A stretch of DNA of 64,000 nt from Crocinitomicaceae bacterium (GTDB taxonomy: Bacteria; Bacteroidota; Bacteroidia; Flavobacteriales_D; Crocinitomicaceae). The position numbers and the translations under genes were made by a program. The stretch spans positions 124,001 to 188,000 of the forward strand of contig JACJYW010000003.1 in NCBI GenBank assembly GCA_020635955.1. The letters run 5' to 3'. Positions 35,380 through 44,209 of this stretch are shown piece after piece. Within the stretch, counting starts at the first letter, position 1, and the number at the start of each line of letters is the position of its first letter. The notes beneath the pieces were generated by a model that saw only the letters and a program-made list of their open reading frames with translations, did not search any database and was not told the origin of the DNA.

Positions 35380-36009
35380 TTACATTCCGTGTGATAGTGT
35401 ATCATCATTCTTTATCAATTCTACCAGGTACTCCAAACCAATCTCACTTGCTATTCCTCTAATGTGATATCTGAAGATCTCAGAATAGATCTCATGAGGC
35501 TTCAAATTGCTTTCTATGGAAGCTTCTCCACTGAGTATGGTATCAATTAAAGTGACCCACACAGATGAAATTACCTGAACATCTATATTCTCACTATAAA
35601 GGCCTTGCTGGATTCCTTTTTCAAGATTCTTTTTGATCGTGCCACAGATGTATTGATCTTTATGACTTTGCATGATCTTCATAGCTGAAGGATGGAATTT
35701 TGCCAGATCAAAAAAGATTGAAGGATGTATTCTGGATAAAGTTCCAATGATGAATTTTGATATTTCCATCATCTGTTCTATCGCATTTTCCCTTTCAGCC
35801 GCAATTCTATCTATTTGTTCATGTTCCATTTGATGGCTAAACAATAAACATTGCTCAACCAGATCATTTTTATCGGTCACAAACTGATATAAGGTCTTCT
35901 TAGAAACTCCAAGTTGACGCGCCATTTCATCCATGGTAACACTCTTAATGCCGTACTTCATATAGACAGCAGAAGCGTTAATGATGAGTTCTCTCTTTTT
36001 CTCCTCCAT
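35380..36009 (-). CDS. TetR/AcrR-family transcriptional regulator of the efflux operon
   Basis: The N-terminal helix-turn-helix is classic (YGIKSVTMDEMARQLGVSKKTLYQFVTDKNDLV at about 19-52). The C-terminal ~150 residues form the ligand-binding helical core. It is the first gene of the operon, so it probably represses its own transcription and that of the pump, releasing when a drug or metabolite binds. A full -7 box lies only five bases upstream of its ATG. Confidence 0.9.
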   Translation of the reverse strand: MEEKKRELIINASAVYMKYGIKSVTMDEMARQLGVSKKTLYQFVTDKNDLVEQCLLFSHQMEHEQIDRIAAERENAIEQMMEISKFIIGTLSRIHPSIFFDLAKFHPSAMKIMQSHKDQYICGTIKKNLEKGIQQGLYSENIDVQVISSVWVTLIDTILSGEASIESNLKPHEIYSEIFRYHIRGIASEIGLEYLVELIKNDDTLSHGM

Positions 36010-36013
36010 GGTG

Positions 36014-36021
36014 CAAATGTA
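36014..36021 (-). promoter_or_regulatory. -7 promoter element (TACATTTG) of the efflux operon
   Basis: The plus strand reads CAAATGTA. It lies five bases before the TetR ATG at 36009. No clean palindromic operator was identified in the surrounding 100 bases. Confidence 0.42.
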
Positions 36022-36115
36022 TACACAAATAAAACACTGGAAACATTTATTACATTTTTTGTTTCCTGTATTTTGATCGTTTTCTACAAACCGTTCATTA
36101 ATTCCAACGAAATTG

Positions 36116-36123
36116 TATTTTTG
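36116..36123 (+). promoter_or_regulatory. -7 promoter element (TATTTTTG) of the RNase H gene
   Basis: TATTTTTG is followed four bases later by the ATG at 36128. It rules out the upstream TTG at 36113 as a start because that codon lies within the promoter. Confidence 0.42.
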
Positions 36124-36127
36124 GTCA

Positions 36128-36940
36128 ATGAGTAAGGCTAAAAAATTTTATGTTGTTTGGGATGGACATAGACCTGGTGTATATGACAGTTGGGCAAAGT
36201 GCCAGGAACAAACAAGAGGATATAAAGCCGCCAAATTCAAGTCGTTCAGCAGCCGTGAAGAAGCTGAAAAAGCGTTTAGAGACCCAAATTCAGTATCATC
36301 AGAAAAAAAGAAAACCTATTACTATGTAGTGTGGCACGGCAAAGAGCCGGGTATTTATACTGATTGGAACAAAGTAAAGGAAACGATTAGTGGCGTCAAA
36401 GGTGCCATATACAAGACCTTTGGAAGCAAGCAACTGGCTGAAAAAGCCTTCAATGATCATCCTGACAATTATAAAGATGGTAGCTTCAAAAAAACGAAAG
36501 ATCTTACACCTGAAGAGCTTGAAAAAATTGGAAACCCAATAGAATTAAGTTTAGCAGTAGATGCAGCCTGCAACAATAAAGGAGATTTTGAATACCAGGG
36601 AGTATGGACCTTTTCAAAAGACAACGTGTTCAAACAAGGACCCTATAAAAATGGATCTAATAATATAGGAGAGTTTCTAGGTTTGGTGCATGCGCTAGCC
36701 TATCTCAACAAGCATAAAGATCCAAAAATGAAGGAGATGCCTATTTATTCGGATTCCAGAATAGCTATGGGTTGGGTACAGTCAAAAAAATGCAGAACAA
36801 AAAGGGTACCTTCTAAAGATGTAGCAGACCTGATTGACAGAGCCGAAAAATGGCTATGGTCAAACACATATAAAAATCCAATTTTAAAGTGGGAAACCAA
36901 GGTTTGGGGAGAAATTCCTGCAGACTTTGGCAGAAAGTAA
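36128..36940 (+). CDS. rnhA: Ribonuclease H1-type enzyme with two viroplasmin (hybrid-binding) domains
   Basis: Two N-terminal RNA:DNA hybrid-binding viroplasmin domains are visible, KKFYVVWDGHRPGVYDSW at about 5-22 and TYYYVVWHGKEPGIYTDW at about 64-81. Each is followed by an AKFKSFSSREEAEKAF or AIYKTFGSKQLAEKAF helix. An RNase H fold then covers about 135-268, with catalytic residues in SLAVDAACN, the Glu in GEFLGLVHAL and the Asp in IYSDSRIAMGW. The enzyme removes RNA from RNA:DNA hybrids. Tandem hybrid-binding modules are less common than a single one. Confidence 0.88.
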   Translation: MSKAKKFYVVWDGHRPGVYDSWAKCQEQTRGYKAAKFKSFSSREEAEKAFRDPNSVSSEKKKTYYYVVWHGKEPGIYTDWNKVKETISGVKGAIYKTFGSKQLAEKAFNDHPDNYKDGSFKKTKDLTPEELEKIGNPIELSLAVDAACNNKGDFEYQGVWTFSKDNVFKQGPYKNGSNNIGEFLGLVHALAYLNKHKDPKMKEMPIYSDSRIAMGWVQSKKCRTKRVPSKDVADLIDRAEKWLWSNTYKNPILKWETKVWGEIPADFGRK

Positions 36941-37006
36941 TAAACCATTGTTAATAATTGAGTTACAAGCCATCTGCTAAACCGTAGATTCTAATCTGTT
37001 TTTTTT

Positions 37007-37014
37007 TATTTTTG
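37007..37014 (+). promoter_or_regulatory. -7 promoter element (TATTTTTG) of the T9SS cargo gene
   Basis: TATTTTTG lies 22 bases upstream of the ATG at 37037. It sits at the end of a run of T residues and no TTG -33 is obvious. Confidence 0.4.
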
Positions 37015-37036
37015 CTAGAATCGATAAACTAACACT

Positions 37037-38539
37037 ATGAAAAAAAGTTTACTTATTTTAAGTTCATTGGCTTTGTCTTTATTTTCAATAGGACAAACTC
37101 AAATTGACAATCCAGGTTTTGAAGATGGTTGGGAAACCCCAGAGTGGTATATGAGTGAACCTGAACCATTAAATTGGAGTTCTTTAAAAACTGCTGATGC
37201 ACTAGGGGCTGTTGCACCTGTTGTTGCATTTCAGTCAACAAGTCCACATTCTGGCACCTATTGCATTAAACTAGTTGCTAAAAACGTTCCTCCCGTTGCT
37301 AATGGATTGCTGACTAACGGAAGGGTTCACGCCGACTTCAATCCAAGTAACGGATATGTTTGGACCGAAACCAGTGATAACCAATGGTACCAAACCTTCA
37401 CTGACAGGCCGGACAGTTTGACTTTTTGGATTAAACATCAACCAACAACTGGCGATAAATCTAAAGTCGAGGTCATTTTACATGATAATTCTCAAACCGG
37501 TCAACTTCCGCACACGGGTGTAATAACACATTGGGTTGGAAAGGCTAGAGCAGATATTTCTACAACTTACACTTCCTGGACAAGATTGTCTGTTCCATTC
37601 AATTATTTTAATTCGAATTCTCCAGATTATATTCTTGTTACGTGTGCTGCAGGTGACAGCACTATAGCTTTAGATGGAACAACAATGTATTTGGATGATT
37701 TTGCATTGATTTATAATCCTCTTCTCGTATCTATTGCCCCATCTGCTACACAGAATATAAACATTGGGGTGAATGGTACAATGTTAACCGTTACCGAACA
37801 AGCAAATGCAGGTGTAACAGGTACGATATCAAGAGAATGGAAATGGTCAACAACATCCGGTACAGGTTATCAATCTTTTACTGGACCAGAGACAGGAACA
37901 ACATATACGCCTAATTTCGCTACAGCGGATATCTATTACGTGGTTTGTGAAACAGATTTTGGTGGAACGGTTGTTACCTCTAATGAGGTTGAAATTGTTG
38001 TGACGGATCCTGGTCAGAACACAGTTACTATTTCGCCTTCAGCTCCCCAGACCCTTCTTACTGATCAGACAGGGACTATGTTAACAGCAACAGAGTCACC
38101 GTCTTCAGCAAGCTCAAGAGAATGGAAATGGTCAACAACTTCCGGTACAGGGTATCAGTCTTTCACTTCCGCAGAAACTGGAATTAACTACACACCTTTA
38201 TTTTCTAATTTGGGTACTTATTATATTATTTGTGAAAGTGACTTTTCCGGAGACGTTCAAACCTCAAACGAAGTCATTATTAATGTTCCGTCTTCTGCAG
38301 GTATAGATGAGAATGATTTCCAGTTCACTATATATACTTCTGGTGAAAATATTGAGATCAAACTGAATACCATTGAAAATAATCCTCAGTTCAATCTTTA
38401 CACAATTGATGGAAAATTCGTGTATAACAGTACGTTAACTTCAACAACCTCTCAACATCCTTTGCCTAATATCGAAGGTGTTTATGTATATCAAGTGATT
38501 GTTGGAAACAGAATTATCACAAACAAGATCAAGCTATAA
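37037..38539 (+). CDS. Secreted PCMD-like protein with two Ig-like repeats and a type IX secretion signal
   Basis: After the signal peptide (to about residue 20, SIGQT) comes a PCMD-like beta-sandwich (about 25-230; IDNPGFEDGW to MYLDDFALIYN), a putative carbohydrate-binding domain. Then two near-identical immunoglobulin-like modules (about 235-325 and 330-415), each containing REWKWSTTSGTGYQSFT, follow. The last ~80 residues look like a type A T9SS sorting domain (FNLYTIDGKFVYNSTL, YVYQVIVGNRIITNKIKL). The protein is predicted to be secreted by T9SS and attached to the surface. The DNA of the two modules is also nearly identical (37829-37881 and 38114-38166). Confidence 0.82.
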   Translation: MKKSLLILSSLALSLFSIGQTQIDNPGFEDGWETPEWYMSEPEPLNWSSLKTADALGAVAPVVAFQSTSPHSGTYCIKLVAKNVPPVANGLLTNGRVHADFNPSNGYVWTETSDNQWYQTFTDRPDSLTFWIKHQPTTGDKSKVEVILHDNSQTGQLPHTGVITHWVGKARADISTTYTSWTRLSVPFNYFNSNSPDYILVTCAAGDSTIALDGTTMYLDDFALIYNPLLVSIAPSATQNINIGVNGTMLTVTEQANAGVTGTISREWKWSTTSGTGYQSFTGPETGTTYTPNFATADIYYVVCETDFGGTVVTSNEVEIVVTDPGQNTVTISPSAPQTLLTDQTGTMLTATESPSSASSREWKWSTTSGTGYQSFTSAETGINYTPLFSNLGTYYIICESDFSGDVQTSNEVIINVPSSAGIDENDFQFTIYTSGENIEIKLNTIENNPQFNLYTIDGKFVYNSTLTSTTSQHPLPNIEGVYVYQVIVGNRIITNKIKL

Positions 38540-38555
38540 TTCTTAAATAATTTAT

Positions 38556-38594
38556 AGAACTGGCTCTTCCAGAGAGGAGCCAGTTCTTTTTTTT
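38556..38594 (+). terminator. Rho-independent terminator of the T9SS cargo gene
   Basis: AGAACTGGCTC pairs perfectly with GAGCCAGTTCT (38556-38566 and 38577-38587) over a 10-base loop. Eight T residues follow to 38594. The ATG of the TonB receptor is four bases after the last T. Confidence 0.85.
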
Positions 38595-38598
38595 GCTC

Positions 38599-41019
38599 AT
38601 GTCAAAAGTACTTTCATTCATTCTTCTGATCATATCATTTTCGGCTCTATCCCAAGGAACTGTGCAGGGAAAAATAACAGATTCTGGAACAGGTGAACCG
38701 ATAATAGGTGCTTACGTACTTCTGATTTCAGATCCCTCAATAGGTGCAGTTTCTGATCTGGATGGAAACTATTCAATTGAACTACCTGAAGGAATCCATG
38801 AATTGTTGTACAAGTTTACTGGCATGACTAATGACACCCTTTCCGTTTCAATAACAAAGGGAGAGGTAATTGTTAAGGACATCTCACTTCTTCCAAAAAC
38901 TTTGGCTAAAGTGGATATTATTGTGGGAAAATTCGATAGAAAAGTAGAGGAACTTACCTATTCAATGGAAGTTATTAAACCTAGTATAATAGAAAATAAA
39001 AATACAAGAAGTATCGAATCGATTTTGGATCAGACTCCCGGTTTGAACATTATGGATGGTGAACCTCAGATCAGAGGAGGTAGTGGTTTCACCTTTGGTG
39101 TTGGAAGTAAAGTAGCTGTAATTGTGGATGATATGCCCATGCTTTCAGGAGATGCGGGCAGGCCTGAATGGGGGTTTGTTCCAGTTGAAAATATTGAACA
39201 AATAGAGATTACTAAAGGTGCATCCTCAGTTCTTTCAGGTTCTTCAGCACTTAGCGGTGCAATTCATATCAGAACAGCATATCCTAAAATAAAACCACTC
39301 ACCAAGATCAATATGTACTCGGGGTTCTATAGCCAACCTCAAGGCGATTCAACAACCTGGTGGGAAAGTTATCCTTTTATACATGGAGCAAATTTCCTTC
39401 ACAGTAGAATCATTAAGAAGAACCTGGATCTTGTCATAGGTGGTAATCTAAATTGGGATCATGGTTATCTGGGAGGTCCAATTCGAGGCCCCTTTGTTTA
39501 TGATACACTTTCACCTGAATATTCGGAAAAAGAAATGCAACACAAAAGGGTCAGATTGAATTTTAATTTAAGACACCGCTCAAAAAAATACAAAGGATTA
39601 GAATACGGTATTAATGGAAACGGAATGTTGCAAAACACCAATATGGTGTTGGCTTGGTCTGATGACTCATCTGGCATTTATAGGGCATATTTAGGAGCTG
39701 TTCTGCAACAGGAACAAGCCATTTTTAATTTGGATCCGTTTATAACTTTTTACTCCAAAATTGGTGTAAAACACAGTCTCAAAACCAGAGTTTTGTACAC
39801 AGATAATAAAATGAATTTAAATCAATCCAACCAGTCATGGGTCTATTTTGCAGATTATCAATTCAAAAAAGAATTTACATTTCTTAAAGACAAATCATTT
39901 GATTTCATTGGGGGGTTATCAACCCAGTTCAATGATGTTACAGCTGAACTATACAAAGGAGAAGCAGGTGATGAAACAAACCAAATGCTAAATCTGTCAG
40001 GATATGCAGAAATTCAAAAGAACTTTTTTAAGATCATTAATTTTTCTGCAGGTGCAAGAGCTGAATATTACAAACTGAACGACACCATCACCAACTGGAA
40101 TCCAATCTTCAGAACCGGGGTGAATTTAAAATTGGCCCAGGCATCATTTTTAAGAGCTTCATATGGACAAGGTTATCGTTTTCCTACAATTACAGAAAGA
40201 TATATCAGAACTGCTGTTGGGTCATTTGGAGTATATGACAATCCTGATTTAGTTCCTGAAGAAAGCTGGAACGCTGAAGTTGGTGTTAATCAAGGGTTTA
40301 AAATTAAAAATTACTTTGCTCAATTAGATGTAGCTGCATTTATACAGAAATATGAAAACACAATTGAATATCTTTTTGGTTTCTGGGACCCTGATCCGGA
40401 TTTTGCCGCAGGAGAACCATTGGCAGGATTTAAATTTCTGAATACTGGAAGATCTCAAGTAACTGGCTTTGACGTTACCCTTAATGGACAAGGAAAAATA
40501 GGTAAGAATTTCACCATTACACATCAACTCGGATACAATTACATTAACCCTATTTCTCTAGAACCGGATTTGGTTTTTGCTGAAGATTATAACCCGTTCA
40601 ATCCAAATGAATATTCATTTAACAACACAAGTTACGATACAACTACAAACGTACTTAAATACAGATTCAAACACACTGCAAAGGCCGATATTGAAATGAC
40701 TTATAAAGGATTATCTGCAGGATACACCTTCAAATATTTTAGTAAACTTGAAAATCTTGATAAAGCAATCAGCGATTTTGAACATTTTACAATAATCACT
40801 GGAGGATCATTGGCTCCTATACTGTACACTGACTTTTTTGAAGAGCATCAGAAAGGAAGTTTGGTAATGGATCTTCGTGTTAGCTATGAATTTGGTAAAG
40901 CCTTTAAACACAAATTTGCCATTATTATTAAAAACCTTACCAATGAACTTTACTCGCTACGCCCATTAAAAATTGAGGCTATGCGTTCATCTGTTCTACA
41001 GTATTCGTTGAAATTCTAA
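38599..41019 (+). CDS. TonB-dependent receptor with a carboxypeptidase-like N-terminal domain
   Basis: This is an outer-membrane receptor of 806 residues. Signal peptide (MSKVLSFILLIISFSALS), then a CarboxypepD_reg-like extension (about 20-105, GTVQGKITDSGTGEPIIGAYV), a plug domain (about 115-225; ILDQTPGLNIMDGEPQIRGGSG and IEITKGASSVLSGSSALSGAIHI) and a 22-stranded barrel ending SVLQYSLKF. It has no SusD partner next to it, so the substrate could be a siderophore, vitamin or other small ligand. The ATG at 38599 is chosen over the TTG at 38593, which lies in the terminator T tract. Confidence 0.88.
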   Translation: MSKVLSFILLIISFSALSQGTVQGKITDSGTGEPIIGAYVLLISDPSIGAVSDLDGNYSIELPEGIHELLYKFTGMTNDTLSVSITKGEVIVKDISLLPKTLAKVDIIVGKFDRKVEELTYSMEVIKPSIIENKNTRSIESILDQTPGLNIMDGEPQIRGGSGFTFGVGSKVAVIVDDMPMLSGDAGRPEWGFVPVENIEQIEITKGASSVLSGSSALSGAIHIRTAYPKIKPLTKINMYSGFYSQPQGDSTTWWESYPFIHGANFLHSRIIKKNLDLVIGGNLNWDHGYLGGPIRGPFVYDTLSPEYSEKEMQHKRVRLNFNLRHRSKKYKGLEYGINGNGMLQNTNMVLAWSDDSSGIYRAYLGAVLQQEQAIFNLDPFITFYSKIGVKHSLKTRVLYTDNKMNLNQSNQSWVYFADYQFKKEFTFLKDKSFDFIGGLSTQFNDVTAELYKGEAGDETNQMLNLSGYAEIQKNFFKIINFSAGARAEYYKLNDTITNWNPIFRTGVNLKLAQASFLRASYGQGYRFPTITERYIRTAVGSFGVYDNPDLVPEESWNAEVGVNQGFKIKNYFAQLDVAAFIQKYENTIEYLFGFWDPDPDFAAGEPLAGFKFLNTGRSQVTGFDVTLNGQGKIGKNFTITHQLGYNYINPISLEPDLVFAEDYNPFNPNEYSFNNTSYDTTTNVLKYRFKHTAKADIEMTYKGLSAGYTFKYFSKLENLDKAISDFEHFTIITGGSLAPILYTDFFEEHQKGSLVMDLRVSYEFGKAFKHKFAIIIKNLTNELYSLRPLKIEAMRSSVLQYSLKF

Positions 41020-41070
41020 TCTTAACTGTTACTTTTTGAAGCTCACTGTATTTAACAGTAAAATTCTGTT

Positions 41071-41769
41071 ATGCGGTGGTTTGTTGTATTTTGCTTGTTC
41101 GTTGGATTTAAGTCATTTGGTGCAGGAATAATTCCTAAAACCAGAATAGAACCTTTATTCTATCGTCATTTTCCTCCAAAAGACGTCTCTTACGCATCAG
41201 TGATTGCGAAAATCAATAAAGACAGATTAAGTTTAAGATCCAATCAGGTCTCAAATGACTCTTGCCGCACCTATTTTCTTGAGCAATTTGAACATAAAGT
41301 ATTTCCATATTGGGTTGGAACCAAATGGGATTATAATGGCTATACAAATGAACCAGGAGAAGACAAACTCATTGCATGTGGCTATTTTGTATCAACACCT
41401 CTGAAACATATGGGATTCAATTGGAACCGGTACAAGTTGGCACAGATGTACTCGAAGAATATTGTAGAGACGATTTGTGAAGACATGACCAAATACAGTG
41501 ACAAAATGGAAATGATCCAAACGCTAAAAGAAAGGGAGAACAATCTGTATATCGTTGGATTGGATTCACATGTAGGGATGCTACTAAAAACAGATAAGCA
41601 ACTTTGGTTCGTCCATTCCAACTACTACAACATAGAAGGACCTGTTAAAGAAGTAGCGAGCATGAGCTTAGCACTGGGAGATAGTGATTCCTTTTATGTA
41701 GGAACTTTGTTATCTGACAATAACATTCAGAAATGGTTGAATGGGACGCTCTTCCCTACTTCAACGTAA
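41071..41769 (+). CDS. Exported protein, probable papain-fold (NlpC/P60-like) hydrolase
   Basis: The signal peptide runs to about residue 18. The remaining region has the order Cys then His seen in NlpC/P60-type enzymes: a cysteine followed by GYFV at 103 (IACGYFVSTPLKHMGF), and a strand plus SHVGML with His167, then FVHSN around 181-184. The catalytic assignment is inferred from motif geometry. Target may be peptidoglycan or a small peptide. It overlaps the convergent gene by 14 bases. Confidence 0.55.
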   Translation: MRWFVVFCLFVGFKSFGAGIIPKTRIEPLFYRHFPPKDVSYASVIAKINKDRLSLRSNQVSNDSCRTYFLEQFEHKVFPYWVGTKWDYNGYTNEPGEDKLIACGYFVSTPLKHMGFNWNRYKLAQMYSKNIVETICEDMTKYSDKMEMIQTLKERENNLYIVGLDSHVGMLLKTDKQLWFVHSNYYNIEGPVKEVASMSLALGDSDSFYVGTLLSDNNIQKWLNGTLFPTST

Positions 41770-42151
41770 TTTCTGCTTTATCATTCTGAAAAACTACAGT
41801 GACGATTACTGTTGAAGACACCTCCTTCTCAGAGAGAACGGCAGGTTTCCAGCTTGAATTTTTCAATTGAACTTTCATCCAAACCTGCTCCTGTTCATTA
41901 AAATTACCCGATTGATACATAACTGACTGTACACTACCATTACAAGCAACCACCACTTTGAAGTTGGCTTTGTGTTCATTTTTATCTGCAAATGAAGCAG
42001 GATTCGTGTCTTCAATATCCTTCTTAAGATCTGTTTTCAATTCGGCTTTTTGATCCACCACAGCAAAAGGCAATTGACCGCATTTATTTTCATTCTGGCT
42101 GAATCCAGCAATTGAGAACGACATTAAAAAAGCTATAACTAGATATTTCAT
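41756..42151 (-). CDS. Small exported protein with a TonB C-terminal-like domain
   Basis: The start is MKYLVIAFLMSFSIAGFSQ at 42151 (signal peptide); the open frame further upstream is not needed. The C-terminal half, from VACNGSVQSVMYQSG to VSSTVIVTVVFQ, resembles the energy-transducer TonB C-terminal beta fold (SSWKPAVL with paired strands). No transmembrane or proline-rich spacer is seen, so it is a free periplasmic domain. Function unknown. Confidence 0.62.
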   Translation of the reverse strand: MKYLVIAFLMSFSIAGFSQNENKCGQLPFAVVDQKAELKTDLKKDIEDTNPASFADKNEHKANFKVVVACNGSVQSVMYQSGNFNEQEQVWMKVQLKNSSWKPAVLSEKEVSSTVIVTVVFQNDKAEITLK

Positions 42152-42212
42152 TCCATTTTCTTTGGTAATCACTAATCTTTAAGTCGATTTACTTCCACAA
42201 TAAATATACCAA

Positions 42213-43319
42213 TTAATCTACTTTTCCAATGTAGCAGGATATTGGTTTGTGATCAGAATAAGAAACCTGATGGGTTACAAAATCTGAACTTTCAAATTGA
42301 TCATCATAAAAGATGTAATCTATCCTATTAGATGGAACTGCTCCAATATAGGTTTGACCAATACCATTTCCAGAGCTGACAAAGGCGTCATTCAAAAGGT
42401 TATTGAATTGACGATAACAATATGAAACAGGGGTATCATTTAAATCGCCACACAAAATGACCGGATAAGGTGATTTCTCAATTTCAGCACAAACGATCTC
42501 CGCTTGAATGGCTCGTTTTTCAAAGGCCTGTTTTAAGCGCCCAAGAATTCGTTGCCCCGCATCTTTATCTTTATATATAGGTCCGTTCTCTTCTCCAAAA
42601 AATTCATAATCATCCGATTGAAATCGAATTGAACCTATATGGGCATTGAATACGCGCACAGTATCTTCGTTCATTAAAAGATCTGAATAGATGCAATAAT
42701 TGTTATCATCATTTTCAAAAGGGATCTCGCCTTTATTTATGATGGGATACTTTGAAAAAGTGGCCACTCCAAAATATCTTTTGCCGCTTAATTCATGCGT
42801 ATATCGTTCGTGATAAAAAGGGGTATTGAGCAATTCTACTAAAGAGTCTTTTGTAACAAATGATCTGTCCTGTTGGTGATAGAACTCCTGAAAACAAAGT
42901 ATATCTGCATTTTCTTTGTCTAGAAACTCAAATATTTTGTTTCGGTTCTCCTCTCTACCTTCTAAATTATACAGATCAAAAATGTGCACATTATATGACA
43001 AGACCTTTAAAGGATCTTTCAAATCATTTTGGATAAAATTAAATGCATAGAAATGACTAAAATGATTGAATCCTATCAGGATAGTAATGATTGAAATGAA
43101 GGCGAGTTTCCATCTAATAAATAACCATACCAACATTAAGATCAGAGCCGTCAACAATAATAACGGATACCCAAGACCTAAAAAAGCGAGATATGAAACA
43201 TCATTTGGGGAAATATGAGTGTTGATATATGCCCCAATTAACAAGAAAGAATTCAGGATATTTAGCCAAAGTACTATCCTCCAGAACCAATGAAGCTTTT
43301 TACTTTCGTTTGCTTTCAT
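42213..43319 (-). CDS. Endonuclease/exonuclease/phosphatase (EEP) superfamily membrane protein
   Basis: Three hydrophobic helices (about 10-90) are followed by an EEP-fold catalytic domain with VLSYNVHIFDLYN, ADILCFQEFY, the CGDLNDTP motif and the terminal SDHKPISCYIG. The motif set implies a Mg-dependent phosphodiesterase that could act on nucleic acid or on a phospholipid. The position in an operon with two rhomboid proteases does not identify the substrate. The ATG lies inside the end of the upstream rhomboid gene (20-base overlap). Confidence 0.85.
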   Translation of the reverse strand: MKANESKKLHWFWRIVLWLNILNSFLLIGAYINTHISPNDVSYLAFLGLGYPLLLLTALILMLVWLFIRWKLAFISIITILIGFNHFSHFYAFNFIQNDLKDPLKVLSYNVHIFDLYNLEGREENRNKIFEFLDKENADILCFQEFYHQQDRSFVTKDSLVELLNTPFYHERYTHELSGKRYFGVATFSKYPIINKGEIPFENDDNNYCIYSDLLMNEDTVRVFNAHIGSIRFQSDDYEFFGEENGPIYKDKDAGQRILGRLKQAFEKRAIQAEIVCAEIEKSPYPVILCGDLNDTPVSYCYRQFNNLLNDAFVSSGNGIGQTYIGAVPSNRIDYIFYDDQFESSDFVTHQVSYSDHKPISCYIGKVD

Positions 43320-44208
43320 TAAAGAGGATTTCTTTTTCTTCTTTCGTCAACCCCTCGTAGCCTTTTTTAGAGATCTTATCCAAAATGGCATCAATTCGTT
43401 CCTGATGATCCTTCTTAACTTCTCTATATTTATCGTCATCCATTTGCTTCACATCTTTTTGCTTATACACCTTCATTTTAGGCTTTCTTTTGCCAGAAAA
43501 CTTAGGCAATCGAATACGGGAAGTGAAACGTTCGAACCGGTTCATGAAATTTCCTGGTGAATGTACATTGATGATGGATAACGCTCCAAAAACTCCACCT
43601 CCTAAATGAACCAAATGAGCAATGCCATCTGCTTTTCCTAGTGATAAAAAATCCACCAATAGCATGAAAAGTACAAGAACTATGATTGGCATTTTCAGCA
43701 ATCCAAAAAGATAAACACTCAAGTTAGGACGGTGAAAAGCTATCGCCGCCAACAAGGCATAAATTGCTCCCGAAGCCCCTATCACGACATTTTCTCCCAG
43801 ATCTTGAAATGCAGGAATACTGTAATAACAAATAACATGCGTTAAATAGCCGAATATTCCTCCTATCAAATATGTAGATAACAATCGCTTTTCTCCAAAG
43901 AACTGAGCAAACATTCTTCCTGCAAAGAAGAGCATCACCATATTAAATAGAAAATGAAAGAAGCTAGTATGTAGAAACAATTGGGTTATTAATGTCCAGG
44001 GTTTATACAGGATCTCTTCGGGATTTCCGGGACCTGCCAGTGACAACACCACCTTTTCAGTGATACCTGTTGACTTAAATAGAAATTCAGCAACTCCAAT
44101 TATACCAATCGAAAGAAATACAATGAGGTTGATAGTGATCAGTTTACCAACTAATCCTGCACTTTTATAGACTTCTTTAAGGTATTGAAAGACGTTCTTT
44201 TCCTGCAT
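43300..44208 (-). CDS. Rhomboid intramembrane serine protease with a C-terminal cytosolic tail
   Basis: Six helices, the catalytic Ser in GASGAIYAL (about 138-146) and the His in HLVHLGGGVFGA mark the rhomboid family. A basic tail of about 80 residues follows, ending in IDAILDKISKKGYEGLTKEEKEILF, the DUF6576-like pattern found on Bacteroidota rhomboids. Rhomboids cleave substrates within or near the membrane. A second rhomboid gene lies one base upstream. Confidence 0.88.
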   Translation of the reverse strand: MQEKNVFQYLKEVYKSAGLVGKLITINLIVFLSIGIIGVAEFLFKSTGITEKVVLSLAGPGNPEEILYKPWTLITQLFLHTSFFHFLFNMVMLFFAGRMFAQFFGEKRLLSTYLIGGIFGYLTHVICYYSIPAFQDLGENVVIGASGAIYALLAAIAFHRPNLSVYLFGLLKMPIIVLVLFMLLVDFLSLGKADGIAHLVHLGGGVFGALSIINVHSPGNFMNRFERFTSRIRLPKFSGKRKPKMKVYKQKDVKQMDDDKYREVKKDHQERIDAILDKISKKGYEGLTKEEKEILFNESKRK

Positions 44209-44209
44209 A

